64,000 bases of DNA from DAISJI01 sp964559835 (GTDB lineage: Bacteria; Acidobacteriota; Terriglobia; Terriglobales; Acidobacteriaceae): the NCBI GenBank assembly GCA_964559835.1, contig CAZLJE010000007.1, positions 62,001-126,000 on the forward strand, written 5' to 3'. Shown here piece after piece: positions 17,520 through 26,389 of the stretch; position 1 is the stretch's first letter, and every line of letters begins with the position of its first letter. Position numbers and translations under genes: made by a program. The notes below the pieces were generated by a model, which was not told the DNA's origin, made no database searches, and was given only the letters and a program-made list of their open reading frames with translations.

Positions 17520-18872
17520 ATGAGAAAGCAATTCGATCTCGTGGTAATCGGGACTGGCGATGCAGCGTCGATTGTCGCCCAGGAATGCCGCTCCGCCGGT
17601 TGGGAGGTCGCCATTGTTGATTCGAGGCCGTTCGGCGGTACCTGCGCCCTTCGTGGATGTGATCCAAAGAAAGTACTCGTTGGAGCCGCTGAAGTGGTCG
17701 ATTGGGTGCGCAGGATGAACGGCAGAGGCGTAGAGGCTGAGAGCGCTCGAATCGAATGGCCAGAGTTGATGGCATTTAAACGATCCTTTACTGACCCGGT
17801 GCCGAAGAGCAGTGAGCAGAGCTTTACCGACGCGGGTATTGGGGCGTTTCATGGACGAGCGCGCTTTGTGGAGTCTGCAGTTCTCGAAGTTGGAGAGGAT
17901 CTTCTGGAGGGTCGTTACGTGCTCATTGCAACGGGAGCGATGCCGCGAAAATTGGGGATTTCGGGAGAACAGTACATTACGAAGAGTGACCAGTTCCTCG
18001 AGCTGGAAACGCTGCCTCGGCGCATCGTTTTCATCGGGGGAGGGTACATCTCGTTTGAATTCGCTCACGTCGCTGTACGGGCAGGCAGTGAAGTCACGAT
18101 CCTGCATCGGGGATCGCGCCCCTTGAATGGGTTTGATCCTGACCTGGTCGATCAACTCGTGGCCAGGACAAAACAACTCGGAGCAAGAGTCTTGGTTGGC
18201 ATGGAAGTGACCGCGATCGAAAAACTCGATGACAAGCTAGCAGTCCATGCTTTAGCCGGAGCTAAACAAGAAGTATTCGAAGCGGACCTGGTGGTTCACG
18301 GCGCTGGTCGTGTTCCCGAAATTGACGATTTGAATCTGACTGCTGCGGGTGTTCAGACGGAAGAACGCGGCATCAAGGTGAACGAATTTCTGCAGAGCGT
18401 CTCAAATCCGGCCGTGTACGGCGCTGGGGATGCCGCGGCGAGCGGATTGCCACAGCTCACATCCGTGTCTGTTTACGGAGGCCAAATCGTGGCTTCGAAC
18501 CTGTTGAAGGGGAATCACAGAACGGTCGAGCATTTGGCGGTACCTACTGTCGTTTACACCATTCCTCCCTTGGCAATGGTGGGCCTGTTGGATGACGCAG
18601 CGCGACAAAAAGGATTCGCGTTCCGAATCAATCACCAGGACACGGCAGGCTGGTACTCATCACGGAGGGTCGGAGAAGAATCCGCAGGGTTCAAGGTCTT
18701 GATCGACGATGGGAGTGACCGCATCCTTGGTGCGCATGTGATCGGACCGAATGCCGACGAAGTGATCAATGTATTTGCGCTGGCGATGCAAGCCGACATT
18801 CCCGCCAGCCGGTTGAAAGGTGTCCTTTTCGCTTATCCCACCCCGAGTTATGACGTGCAGTACATGGTTTAG
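17520..18872 (+). CDS. Glutathione-reductase-like NAD(P)/FAD-dependent oxidoreductase
   Basis: About 450 residues from ATG 17520 (an ATG at 17505 would add five). FAD motif DLVVIGTGDAASIVA, redox-active GGTCALRGCDPKKVL with the CxxxxC spacing of pyridine-nucleotide disulfide reductases, NAD(P) motif FIGGGYISFEFA, second FAD motif YGAGDAAA, and a C-terminal dimerisation domain ending AYPTPSYDVQYM. The C-terminal HPT motif of true glutathione and mercuric reductases is AYPTPS here, so the disulfide substrate is open. It starts 31 bases after ureG and may be read with the urease operon, though no functional link is evident. Confidence 0.85.
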   Translation: MRKQFDLVVIGTGDAASIVAQECRSAGWEVAIVDSRPFGGTCALRGCDPKKVLVGAAEVVDWVRRMNGRGVEAESARIEWPELMAFKRSFTDPVPKSSEQSFTDAGIGAFHGRARFVESAVLEVGEDLLEGRYVLIATGAMPRKLGISGEQYITKSDQFLELETLPRRIVFIGGGYISFEFAHVAVRAGSEVTILHRGSRPLNGFDPDLVDQLVARTKQLGARVLVGMEVTAIEKLDDKLAVHALAGAKQEVFEADLVVHGAGRVPEIDDLNLTAAGVQTEERGIKVNEFLQSVSNPAVYGAGDAAASGLPQLTSVSVYGGQIVASNLLKGNHRTVEHLAVPTVVYTIPPLAMVGLLDDAARQKGFAFRINHQDTAGWYSSRRVGEESAGFKVLIDDGSDRILGAHVIGPNADEVINVFALAMQADIPASRLKGVLFAYPTPSYDVQYMV

Positions 18873-19025
18873 CGACCTCGGTGTAAACCAAAGCAATACC
18901 TGGATTCCTCTTTGTGGGGCGCTGGAACCACCAACGCCCAATAGATTTCTTTTCCGTCCGGAAATACTCTGTCCTCACACCGCTCGCCGCTCAACAGGAG
19001 TTCTCGTTCAGAGAACTGAAGCAAG

Positions 19026-19991
19026 ATGAAAAAGGCACAACAACTTTGCGATCTCGGCCATCGCCTCCGGCTCGAGAACATCACTCGAGATCTGCTCAGC
19101 AGCGCGACGGTCAAGCACTGCATCGACGGGTTGTCGTCTGTTTTGCTGCTGTTCATAACACTGGGAGCTGTGCCCACGGGAAGCACGCTGCATGCGCAAA
19201 ATCTGGCATTGGAAGGCGAGACTGGCGTGTTCGCTACTCCCCTCGCCTACACTGCCGCTTCGCCAAGGAAGAGTCTCGGCAAACCGGTCATCGGTTTCCA
19301 TTTCATCGATCATGGAAGCGTCGTCGGCACCTTCAGCGAAATCTCTGTTACCGAGGGAGCCTTTGGCCGTCTGGAGTTTGGATACACCCGTAATCTCCAC
19401 AGCACGGGCGGCGATGCGAGACTTAGCCCGCTGTGGAAGAACGGCTTCAACATCGTGCATGCGAAGGTCAACATTGTCCGGGAGAACACCGGCGCGCACA
19501 ATTGGATTCCTGCCATTTCCGTCGGGTTCCTGCTACGTACGCAGGTTCACAACGTCGGCGGAGCGATTACCCACCAAGATACCAACAACGGGGACGTGTA
19601 CGCCGTAGCAACAAAGACCATCACTCAAGTCAAACTGCCGATCATTCTGAGTGCCGGAGCCCGCGGCACAAACGCTGAGCTCTGGGGGATTGCCGGCAAT
19701 GCCTCAAGCTTCCAGGCGCGAGCCTTCGGCGCGGTGGGGCTCCAATTCAAAGGGCCTTTCAAGAGCACTTTCGTTTTGGCCAGCGAGGCCTCGCAACAAC
19801 CGCGACATCCGGAACAGCTACCTGCGGCCGTCATTCCGACAACGACTACCTACGCCGCGCGCATTGTCCCGTTTGCCGAACGCAAGTTCAACGTCGACGT
19901 GGGCGTGGCGCAGATCGCAAACCACATCATGCCTGGTGTAAATCTGAGATCGCGTCACCAATTCGCAATGGGGATTTCGTATGCCTTCTAA
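19026..19991 (+). CDS. DUF3034-like outer-membrane beta-barrel protein
   Basis: 321 residues. After a charged N-terminus there is a hydrophobic stretch LSSVLLLFITLGAVPTG and AQN, resembling a late signal sequence; the true start may be internal. The rest alternates short amphipathic strands (GFHFIDHGSVVGTFSEISV, RLEFGYTRNLH, FNVDVGVAQIAN) and ends in an aromatic residue, SYAF, as outer-membrane barrels do. The pattern fits DUF3034 or a related porin-like family. It opens a same-strand run of envelope genes. Function unknown. Confidence 0.6.
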   Translation: MKKAQQLCDLGHRLRLENITRDLLSSATVKHCIDGLSSVLLLFITLGAVPTGSTLHAQNLALEGETGVFATPLAYTAASPRKSLGKPVIGFHFIDHGSVVGTFSEISVTEGAFGRLEFGYTRNLHSTGGDARLSPLWKNGFNIVHAKVNIVRENTGAHNWIPAISVGFLLRTQVHNVGGAITHQDTNNGDVYAVATKTITQVKLPIILSAGARGTNAELWGIAGNASSFQARAFGAVGLQFKGPFKSTFVLASEASQQPRHPEQLPAAVIPTTTTYAARIVPFAERKFNVDVGVAQIANHIMPGVNLRSRHQFAMGISYAF

Positions 19992-20104
19992 AACGTGTAA
20001 AGGCGAAGGAAAGTCCAACGATGGCGCCCTCTTGGCGCAACTGGCAGTACAGGCATGCCAACGAGCATTACGAGCATGCGAACACTTAAAAGGAGCATCC
20101 ACCC

Positions 20105-20659
20105 ATGCGTATAACGAAGATGTTATTCAGCGGAGTGTTTTACGTTTCCGTCGCCGTGGGCTGTGCCGCGGCGCAAACAGGCACTCCAAAGACACCGGCC
20201 GAGGGATTCACCATCCATGTAGTAGCTCCTCACGTGATAAATGGCAAGGTGATGGGACCATTCCACCATTACTGCAAGGTTCTGTCGCCCGAGCCGGTCA
20301 TCGAATGCCTCCTCTACGAATCCACGGATCCCGGTGCCCGCTTGGAAGGAGTCGAGTACATAATCGCGAAATCCATAACCCGCAACGGATCTGTGACGCT
20401 CGCTGACTGGAACAAGTACTGGCACGATCATAAACAGGAGATTGGAACCCGCCGGCTCCAGGTTCTCGACGTACCGCCTGACGAGGCCAAGAAAGTCGGC
20501 GAACTCCTCTCGACCACCGATGGAATGATCTTTCACCTGTGGGGTCATGACCAGAAGGTCCCGAGCGGTCACATTGCCATTGCTCAGTCAGTCGGACACG
20601 TGAACTTGACTGAAGCCGAGTTGAAGAGCGGAGCGAAGGAAAGCCTTAAGAAACAGTGA
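20105..20659 (+). CDS. DUF1264 (oil-body-associated-protein-like) secreted protein
   Basis: 184 residues with a signal peptide ending near AAAQ. The conserved core reads HVVAPHVINGKVMGPFHHYCKVLSPEPVIECLLYES and GARLEGVEYII, which is the DUF1264 signature also found in plant oil-body-associated proteins. A long intergenic gap and a GGAGC site precede it. Conserved His and Cys residues suggest metal binding, but no function is established. It lies in a co-directional cluster with the next secreted protein and YkgB. Confidence 0.8.
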   Translation: MRITKMLFSGVFYVSVAVGCAAAQTGTPKTPAEGFTIHVVAPHVINGKVMGPFHHYCKVLSPEPVIECLLYESTDPGARLEGVEYIIAKSITRNGSVTLADWNKYWHDHKQEIGTRRLQVLDVPPDEAKKVGELLSTTDGMIFHLWGHDQKVPSGHIAIAQSVGHVNLTEAELKSGAKESLKKQ

Positions 20660-20680
20660 AGGAAAAAGAAGGAGACGTCG

Positions 20681-21340
20681 ATGATCCGCGCGGACGCTGC
20701 AATGAAGCTACTTACAACTGTTCTCTTGACCGTGGCTACCGCCTTCGCGCAGTGGTCAGATCGATCGCCGCTGACCGACGCGCAGAAGATCGCCGACGCG
20801 GTACGCGCCGGGCCCCCATTCATTACAAAGGACGCGACTGTGGTCGACTGGCCGCCGACACCTGGAGGGGAATACCGCGTTCTTCGGAAAGGCTCGAACG
20901 AGTGGACCTGTCTACCGGCTATTCCTGGGTATCCGCACGATGCGAGCGACACCGCATTCAAGACAGAGCCAGGGTGCTACGACCCGATATTCTTCCGGGC
21001 GATGCAGGACAGCATAGCCCGCCGCCCGCCGCACATCGATCGCATCGGCATCTCGTACATGTATCTCGGCCTCTGGAAATGGGCGAGAGACGACTCCGGC
21101 CATGATTTCCACGTTGGCCCCCACCTCATGATCGTCGGTCCCCATCAAGACGATTTTCAAGGATTCAATCACGACGCAACGAACGGAATGCCGTACGTGT
21201 CGCATCTGCCGAATCGCCCGGAGCTCTTCCTGGTCATGCCAATAAAGCAATGGAGTGAGAAAAACTATTTCGTTCAGCGGAACAACGAGCTCGACAGTCA
21301 GCAAATTGGCTTGTCGCCTTTGGAAGGAGCAAGAAAATGA
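20681..21340 (+). CDS. Hypothetical secreted protein
   Basis: Up to 219 residues from ATG 20681; ATG 20702 gives a cleaner signal peptide, MKLLTTVLLTVATAFAQ. The mature part has conserved-looking polar segments such as WTCLPAIPGYPHD, GISYMYLGLWKWARDDSG and HVGPHLMIVGPHQDD, rich in His and Asp, possibly metal-binding. I do not recognise the family. It starts 21 bases after the DUF1264 gene, so the two are probably co-expressed. Confidence 0.65.
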   Translation: MIRADAAMKLLTTVLLTVATAFAQWSDRSPLTDAQKIADAVRAGPPFITKDATVVDWPPTPGGEYRVLRKGSNEWTCLPAIPGYPHDASDTAFKTEPGCYDPIFFRAMQDSIARRPPHIDRIGISYMYLGLWKWARDDSGHDFHVGPHLMIVGPHQDDFQGFNHDATNGMPYVSHLPNRPELFLVMPIKQWSEKNYFVQRNNELDSQQIGLSPLEGARK

Positions 21341-21639
21341 GCGAGATGAATTCGAAACGCGAGCGTGGCAGACCTTGGACAGGAGGCTCAGCACTCGCCG
21401 CTTCGCCAGCGCCGTTGGAATGGCAAGCACATTTTTACAGTCCGCTGTTACGAGGGGAATGGCACACCACAAATCGTGACAGCGAGTCCAGCGGAGCCAA
21501 ACGGGGCTACGGGCCTACACAGCAAGTCAATGATGCTGTAACAAGCGGCTGGATGATCAGCTGCCCTGGTGCGCATCTCAAGCCATCGCGATTTGAAGAA
21601 CATGCTGAAGGCCAACTTGAAAAATGTCGAAGGAGTTGA
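21337..21639 (+). CDS. Doubtful short ORF overlapping the upstream stop
   Basis: A 100-codon frame whose ATG overlaps the preceding stop as ATGA and which ends four bases before ykgB. The translation is rich in Ser, Gly and Arg, has no recognisable motif and no family resemblance. Coupling to the upstream gene is the only argument for it; the stretch may be non-coding or decayed. Confidence 0.2.
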   Translation: MSEMNSKRERGRPWTGGSALAASPAPLEWQAHFYSPLLRGEWHTTNRDSESSGAKRGYGPTQQVNDAVTSGWMISCPGAHLKPSRFEEHAEGQLEKCRRS

Positions 21640-21642
21640 ACC

Positions 21643-22200
21643 ATGGATCGTCTTATAGCTCTGCTGATTAAGATCGGCGTTCTCAAGGACGACCTCGACT
21701 ACCATCTGATCCGTGCGTCGATGGTGATCATCTTCGCTTTCTTCGGATATCAGAAGTGGTTTGAATATGAAGCTCAGGCGTTGGTCCCTTACATTAGCCA
21801 CGGCCCTCTGATTTTCTGGATGTATCCGGCTTTTGGCCATCGGGGCGCCACATATTTTCTGGGAGTAGCCGAATGGTTGTTTGGTGGACTGTTGTTCCTG
21901 GGATTTTGGAACAAGAAACTGGGAGTTCTCGGAGCGCTCGGTTCGTGCTTTGCCTTTATCGCCACCTTCACAATCATCCCGTTTATGCCCGATGGCTGGG
22001 CTGCGTCTGCCGGCGGGTTCCCCGCCATGACCGAGAGGGTTGCGTTCCTGATGAAGGACCTCGTTCTCTTCGCTGCGTCCTTCTATCTGCTGAAGCAAGA
22101 CGTCATGAGAGTGTCGGTATCTGGCAAAGAGTTGCAGAGTTCTTGGATGACCGGCAACAGGACTTCGGCTGGGAGCCAGCCAAATGCTAAGAGTGCGTGA
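21643..22200 (+). CDS. YkgB/DUF417 family membrane protein
   Basis: 185 residues. The conserved start DYHLIRASMVIIFAFFGYQKWFEYEA and the segments AEWLFGGLLFLGFWNKKLGVLG and FLMKDLVLFAASFYLLKQD are typical of DUF417, a four-helix inner-membrane family related to DoxX. A GGAG site overlaps the end of the preceding short ORF. The family is often linked to reactive chlorine or oxidative stress regulons. It precedes an SDR and the Sec-type peroxiredoxin, which suits that theme. Confidence 0.85.
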   Translation: MDRLIALLIKIGVLKDDLDYHLIRASMVIIFAFFGYQKWFEYEAQALVPYISHGPLIFWMYPAFGHRGATYFLGVAEWLFGGLLFLGFWNKKLGVLGALGSCFAFIATFTIIPFMPDGWAASAGGFPAMTERVAFLMKDLVLFAASFYLLKQDVMRVSVSGKELQSSWMTGNRTSAGSQPNAKSA

Positions 22201-22281
22201 ACCATACGATGAATCAACGATTCGGAAGGTCTCCAGCAACCGTGTAGCGGTTCAGACGCTCACCACAAACGGAAGGCAGAT

Positions 22282-23118
22282 ATGAGCAGCACAATCGACA
22301 AGACTCCCGCATCCAATATCGTCAGCGACGCTGGAACGAAGACAGGCGGAGTGGCTGAGAGAGGAAGTTCCAGGAAGCTGGCCGGCAAAGTTGGAGTGAT
22401 CACCGGCGGATCAACGGGCATGGGCCTGGCGACAGCGAAGCGCTTCGTCCAGGAAGGTATGGACCACGTGTTCGTCACCGGTCGCCGCGAAGACGTGCTG
22501 AACGGGGCGGTCGCTGACATCGGTGAGAAGGCGACGGGAGTTCCGGGCGATGTCGCTAACCTGAGCGACCTTGACCGGCTCTACGACGTAGTCAAGCAAT
22601 ATGGTCGGAAGCTGGACGTGATCTTTGCCAATGCCGGGATCGCCCTATTGGCGCCATTCGCAGATGTGGACGAGAAATTCTTCGATCTCCACTTCGACGC
22701 GAATGTGAAAGGGCTGTTTTTCTCGGTGCAGAAGGGACTGCCGTTTATGAACGATGGAGGGTCCATCATCCTAAATGCATCGATAGCCACCACCAAGGGG
22801 TTCCCGGGCATTAGCGTCTATAGCGCAACCAAAGCAGCGGTTCGGTCCTTTGCTCGAACATGGACCAATGAACTCCGCGAGAGACGTATTCGCGTGAACG
22901 CAATCAGCCCTGGCCATATCGATACCCCGATCTTCGAAGGCTGGCAGCAGGGCGATGCGCTCACAAAGATGAAGGAAGATCTTGCAAAAACCGTTCCGCT
23001 CGGCCGGATGGGAGATCCGGACGAGATTGCCAAAGCCGTCGCATTTCTCGCGTCGGATGAAGCGAGTTATGTCTCGGGCATTGAACTCTTCGTCGATGGC
23101 GGCGTGGCGCAAATCTAA
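22282..23118 (+). CDS. Short-chain dehydrogenase/reductase
   Basis: 278 residues with about 35 extra polar residues before the fold. Cofactor motif VITGGSTGMGLA, NAG motif FANAGIAL, catalytic Ser then YSATKAA (Tyr and Lys), PGHIDTPI after the active site, and C-terminal SYVSGIELFVDGG. A classical SDR, probably NADP-linked; substrate unknown. It ends 18 bases before the peroxiredoxin-like gene, so the two are probably one operon. Confidence 0.88.
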   Translation: MSSTIDKTPASNIVSDAGTKTGGVAERGSSRKLAGKVGVITGGSTGMGLATAKRFVQEGMDHVFVTGRREDVLNGAVADIGEKATGVPGDVANLSDLDRLYDVVKQYGRKLDVIFANAGIALLAPFADVDEKFFDLHFDANVKGLFFSVQKGLPFMNDGGSIILNASIATTKGFPGISVYSATKAAVRSFARTWTNELRERRIRVNAISPGHIDTPIFEGWQQGDALTKMKEDLAKTVPLGRMGDPDEIAKAVAFLASDEASYVSGIELFVDGGVAQI

Positions 23119-23136
23119 TCAGAACAGGACAATAAA

Positions 23137-23820
23137 ATGGCTGGTCTTCTTCAAGAACGGTTGGACGAATTTAGGAGGTCTTTTGACTCCGGAGCTCCGC
23201 CCTATAACGCGCCGCACGAGGTAATCGAGAAAATGCACCGGGCCACCGAGGAGCTCAGGGCTTCAGGGATTGAAGGCCGCGCGTTGAAGGTCGGTGATCG
23301 CGCTCCGAGTTTCACGTTATTCAATCAAGACCATGTAGAGGTGTCTTCGAATGACCTTCTACAAAAAGGTCCGCTGGTGGTCAGCTTCTTCCGGGGACAT
23401 TGGTGACCGTACTGCAATATGGAGCTGGAGGCTCTACAAGGAATCAATTCCGAGGTCAACGCACTGGGAGCGCGCATCGTGGTACTCACTCCTGAGCTCG
23501 AGCGGTACACCCGCGCCCTGCACAAGAAGTTGAACCTGACATTCGACATGTTGACGGACCTTCACCTTAAGACCGCAGAGCAGTACGGACTTGTCTTTGT
23601 GCTGCCGGATTATTTGCGCGAGCTCTATAAGTCGTTTGGGAGCACTCTGGACAGATTCCACGATGAACCGGGATACCGATTGCCGATACCGGCGCGGTAC
23701 GTGATCGACAAGGAAAGGATCATTCGTGCAGCCGATGTGAATGCGGACTACACGATCCGTCCTGAACCCTCTGAAACTGTGCGCCAGTTGCGCATGTTGG
23801 CTCCGACCGCCGCACATTAA
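23137..23820 (+). CDS. Peroxiredoxin-like (AhpC/TSA) probable selenoprotein
   Basis: 227 residues if the in-frame TGA at 23404-23406 is read as selenocysteine (residue 90). Before it the frame reads VGDRAPSFTLFNQ and LVVSFFRGHW; after it PYCNMELEALQG. Homologues of this peroxiredoxin-like family read FYRGGWCPYC, so TGA replaces the peroxidatic cysteine and leaves the partner Cys93 (UxxC). The rest, DMLTDLHLKTAEQYGLVF and IPARYVIDKERIIRAADVN, continues the thioredoxin fold without damage to a normal TAA. A SECIS-like hairpin lies 14 bases beyond the TGA. Conventional calling would give a 89-residue and a 133-residue fragment. Sec-containing Prx-like proteins are an established bacterial selenoprotein family. 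Confidence 0.88.
23421..23435 (+). promoter_or_regulatory. Candidate bacterial SECIS hairpin of the peroxiredoxin-like gene
   Basis: GGAGC pairs with GCTCT (one G-U) around the five-base loop TGGAG. The loop begins 19 bases after the TGA and has G in second position, within the spacing and loop rules for bacterial SECIS elements. The stem is short (5 bp), weaker than the OsmC-like one. Confidence 0.55.
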
Positions 23821-23874
23821 GCAATGAGACCACAGTGATCGAAGACACATTGCGGTCGTAGAATATGAAGTCAG

Positions 23875-25530
23875 ATGGATCGCGCGCCTGACAAGATAAC
23901 CGTGGTAGAGGCTGACCGCAGCCTGCGGGACCATATCGCCCAGATACTGACGGATGCTGGATACAACGTGTCCGCCGAGCCTGCAGCCACACTGAAAACA
24001 GTCCTGGAAATCATGCCGGATGTGATTGTGCTCGGCGCCAATCCTCCGCAGCTCGACTGCTGCGATCTGCTGGGGGATGTAAAGAGCTCCGAGCAGGCGC
24101 GCCACATACGCGTGATCATTACAGCCCCCGGAGGTTCTGCAGAACGTGTGCGAGGGCTCGAACTGGGAGCCGACGACGTGTTGTCGCTGCCCTTCGAAGA
24201 CCGCGAATTACTGGCGCGCGTGCGTGCGCAAGTGCGCGAGAAGCGGCCCGAAGACGAGTTACGAGAGACGGTCCGCCATGACAGAGAGTCGCGCCGACAA
24301 GCTGGTCACGTTCTACACGCGTTGAAGCAGGGCAGGCGCACGCTCCTTCTCGGCATTGTCGTGTTAGCGGCCCTTGCTGTGCTTGCGACCGGAGTCATCA
24401 CTTACGTCTATTGGCGGGCGCAAAAACAAAATGTTCGCGTCTACGCGGCGCTGGCGAAACTGCAGACTGGCGTCGCCAGTGAACACGAGCTCATTGATCT
24501 GGCACGAAGGGCAAGGGCGGAAGCTGAACAGAAAGCCAGTGGTTCCGCCGAAGCGCAGCAGCAAACACTCAAACGAGAAACCAAAGAACTGCACGAGAAA
24601 ATGGCCACAGCCGATCCTTCTCAACTGGCCGAACTGCAGAAGCAACTTCGTGCGTCCAATGAACGCCTGCAAAAGCTCGAGACCGAGAGTACAGTCGCGG
24701 AAGACGTCATTCGGTCTTATGCCTCGAGTGTGTGTCTGTTGCACGTAGCTGTTGGATTCCGCAACAAGGCGTCAGGCCTGACTCTTCGCTACTCAGCATT
24801 CACTCCGCCGGGCTCACCATTAGCAGACAAAAGCGGTGAAGTTCAAGTGCAAGTCGGAGGTTTAGGTCCAGAGGTGCGCATGGATGCCTTTGGCACGGGA
24901 TTTCTTGTGTCCTCGGATGGCCGCATCGTCACCAATCATCATGTGGTTGAGCCCTGGTGGAAAAACGATGAAGTCGATGAACTGCTCAAGCAAGCTCCGG
25001 ATATCGAGCCTTTTGCCGCCGACATGGATGCGTACTTTCCCGGCATCGCTCGCGGTATTCCTGTGAAGCTACAGAAAATCTCGTCCGAGGCTGACGTGGC
25101 AATGATCGCGGGTAATGTCTCCGGACTGAAGCTGAAGGTGCTGACGATGGATGATGGCCCGAAAGCCGCGATCAGTGGCGAACCCGTGGTGCTGATCGGA
25201 TATCCCACAGGGATCGATGCGATCCTGGCACGAACGAGCGAAGATGCCCTGCATTCCATCGCAGCGAACACGAATGGCGATCTGAAGAATGTGATGACAG
25301 AGCTGGCTCATCGCAAACTTATCAGGCCAGTGAACACGCAGGGACATATCGGCGACGTTCTCAAAGACAAGATCGTTTACGACGCGCAAACGACCTCGGG
25401 TGGCTCGGGCGGTCCATTGTTCAACTCGGGCGGCAAGGTGATCGCGGTAAATGTAGCCGTGCTACGCGATTTCGGCGGCTCTAATTTTGCCATCCCGGTC
25501 TCTTACGCTAAGCGGTTGCTCACAAAATAG
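23875..25530 (+). CDS. Receiver-like domain / transmembrane / trypsin-like serine protease fusion
   Basis: 551 residues. Residues 6-120 have a response-regulator receiver fold, but the phosphoacceptor position is Gly54 (VIVLGANPP) and the conserved Lys of KPF is Leu105 (LPF), so it is a pseudo-receiver. A transmembrane helix spans about 156-180, then a charged coiled coil about 200-275. From 285 on is an HtrA-like trypsin fold with His356 (TNHHVV), Asp407 (SEADVAMI) and Ser511 (SGGSGGPLF), a complete triad. There is no PDZ domain. The topology implies a cytoplasmic sensor controlling a periplasmic protease. It starts 54 bases after the Sec-type peroxiredoxin. Confidence 0.85.
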   Translation: MDRAPDKITVVEADRSLRDHIAQILTDAGYNVSAEPAATLKTVLEIMPDVIVLGANPPQLDCCDLLGDVKSSEQARHIRVIITAPGGSAERVRGLELGADDVLSLPFEDRELLARVRAQVREKRPEDELRETVRHDRESRRQAGHVLHALKQGRRTLLLGIVVLAALAVLATGVITYVYWRAQKQNVRVYAALAKLQTGVASEHELIDLARRARAEAEQKASGSAEAQQQTLKRETKELHEKMATADPSQLAELQKQLRASNERLQKLETESTVAEDVIRSYASSVCLLHVAVGFRNKASGLTLRYSAFTPPGSPLADKSGEVQVQVGGLGPEVRMDAFGTGFLVSSDGRIVTNHHVVEPWWKNDEVDELLKQAPDIEPFAADMDAYFPGIARGIPVKLQKISSEADVAMIAGNVSGLKLKVLTMDDGPKAAISGEPVVLIGYPTGIDAILARTSEDALHSIAANTNGDLKNVMTELAHRKLIRPVNTQGHIGDVLKDKIVYDAQTTSGGSGGPLFNSGGKVIAVNVAVLRDFGGSNFAIPVSYAKRLLTK

Positions 25531-25579
25531 CCGGATCCGTTGCCAGGCAGCAAAGCGCGCGGCGGAGACTGACGTTCGT

Positions 25580-26335
25580 TTAGGCCGCCACAAGGCCGCC
25601 TGCGGCCCGAATGACCTCCCCGGTGATCCAGCTTGATTCGTCCGATGCCAGGAACACCGCCAGCGGCGCAATGTCAGTGACGCGACCGAGCCGGCCCAGC
25701 GGTGTCTTCGCGGCCAGCGCGGCGCCGGCGCCGGCGTCAAAGGTCCCCGCGGTGACGTTGCCTTCGGTCTCGGTATGTCCGGGCGCGATGGCGTTGACAC
25801 GGATCTTGCGTGGCGCCAGTTCGAGCGCTAACCCCTTAGTCAGGGTTTCGATGGCGCCTTTCGTGGACGCGTAGAGCAGGGCACCAGCCACCGGATGCGA
25901 GCCGACGATGGAGCTGAGATTGATGATGCTCCCGCCCTCGGGACCGAACCGTTTGGCGGCCTCTTGCACGGTAAGAATCGGCCCCAGTACGTTGATGTTG
26001 TAGTGCAGGTGAAAACTCTCTTCGCTGATATCCGCGAAGGAACCGAAGCGGAATACCCCGGCGTTGTTGACCAGAATATCCAGTCTTCCGAATGCGGAAT
26101 CCACTTCTTTGAATAGCCGCACGACATCGGATGCCTTGGACACGTCGGCGCCGACCATGATCGCCGCGCCGCCGCTATCGGTAATCGCCTGTGCGACGCG
26201 TTCGGCTCCTTGCCGGTCTGTGGAATAGTTCACGGCGACGCGTGCGCCCGCAGCCGCCATGGCCGTTGCAATCCCGCTGCCTATCCCTTTGGACGCGCCG
26301 GTAACGATCGCTACTTTGTTAGACAGTCTGCTCAT
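25580..26335 (-). CDS. Short-chain dehydrogenase/reductase
   Basis: 251 residues. Cofactor motif AIVTGASKGIGSGIA, ADVSKASDV, NNAG motif LVNNAGVF, active-site YASTKGA, PGHTETEG, and SSWITGEVIRAAGG at the end. A classical 3-oxoacyl-ACP-reductase-like SDR; substrate unknown. Convergent with the receiver-protease gene, 50 bases apart. Start by the ATG following the family N-terminus MSRLSNKVAIVTG. Confidence 0.9.
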   Translation of the reverse strand: MSRLSNKVAIVTGASKGIGSGIATAMAAAGARVAVNYSTDRQGAERVAQAITDSGGAAIMVGADVSKASDVVRLFKEVDSAFGRLDILVNNAGVFRFGSFADISEESFHLHYNINVLGPILTVQEAAKRFGPEGGSIINLSSIVGSHPVAGALLYASTKGAIETLTKGLALELAPRKIRVNAIAPGHTETEGNVTAGTFDAGAGAALAAKTPLGRLGRVTDIAPLAVFLASDESSWITGEVIRAAGGLVAA

Positions 26336-26389
26336 GATCCACCATTGAAACGCGGATGTGTCATAACTTCCCGATGTGAGAAACCCACC

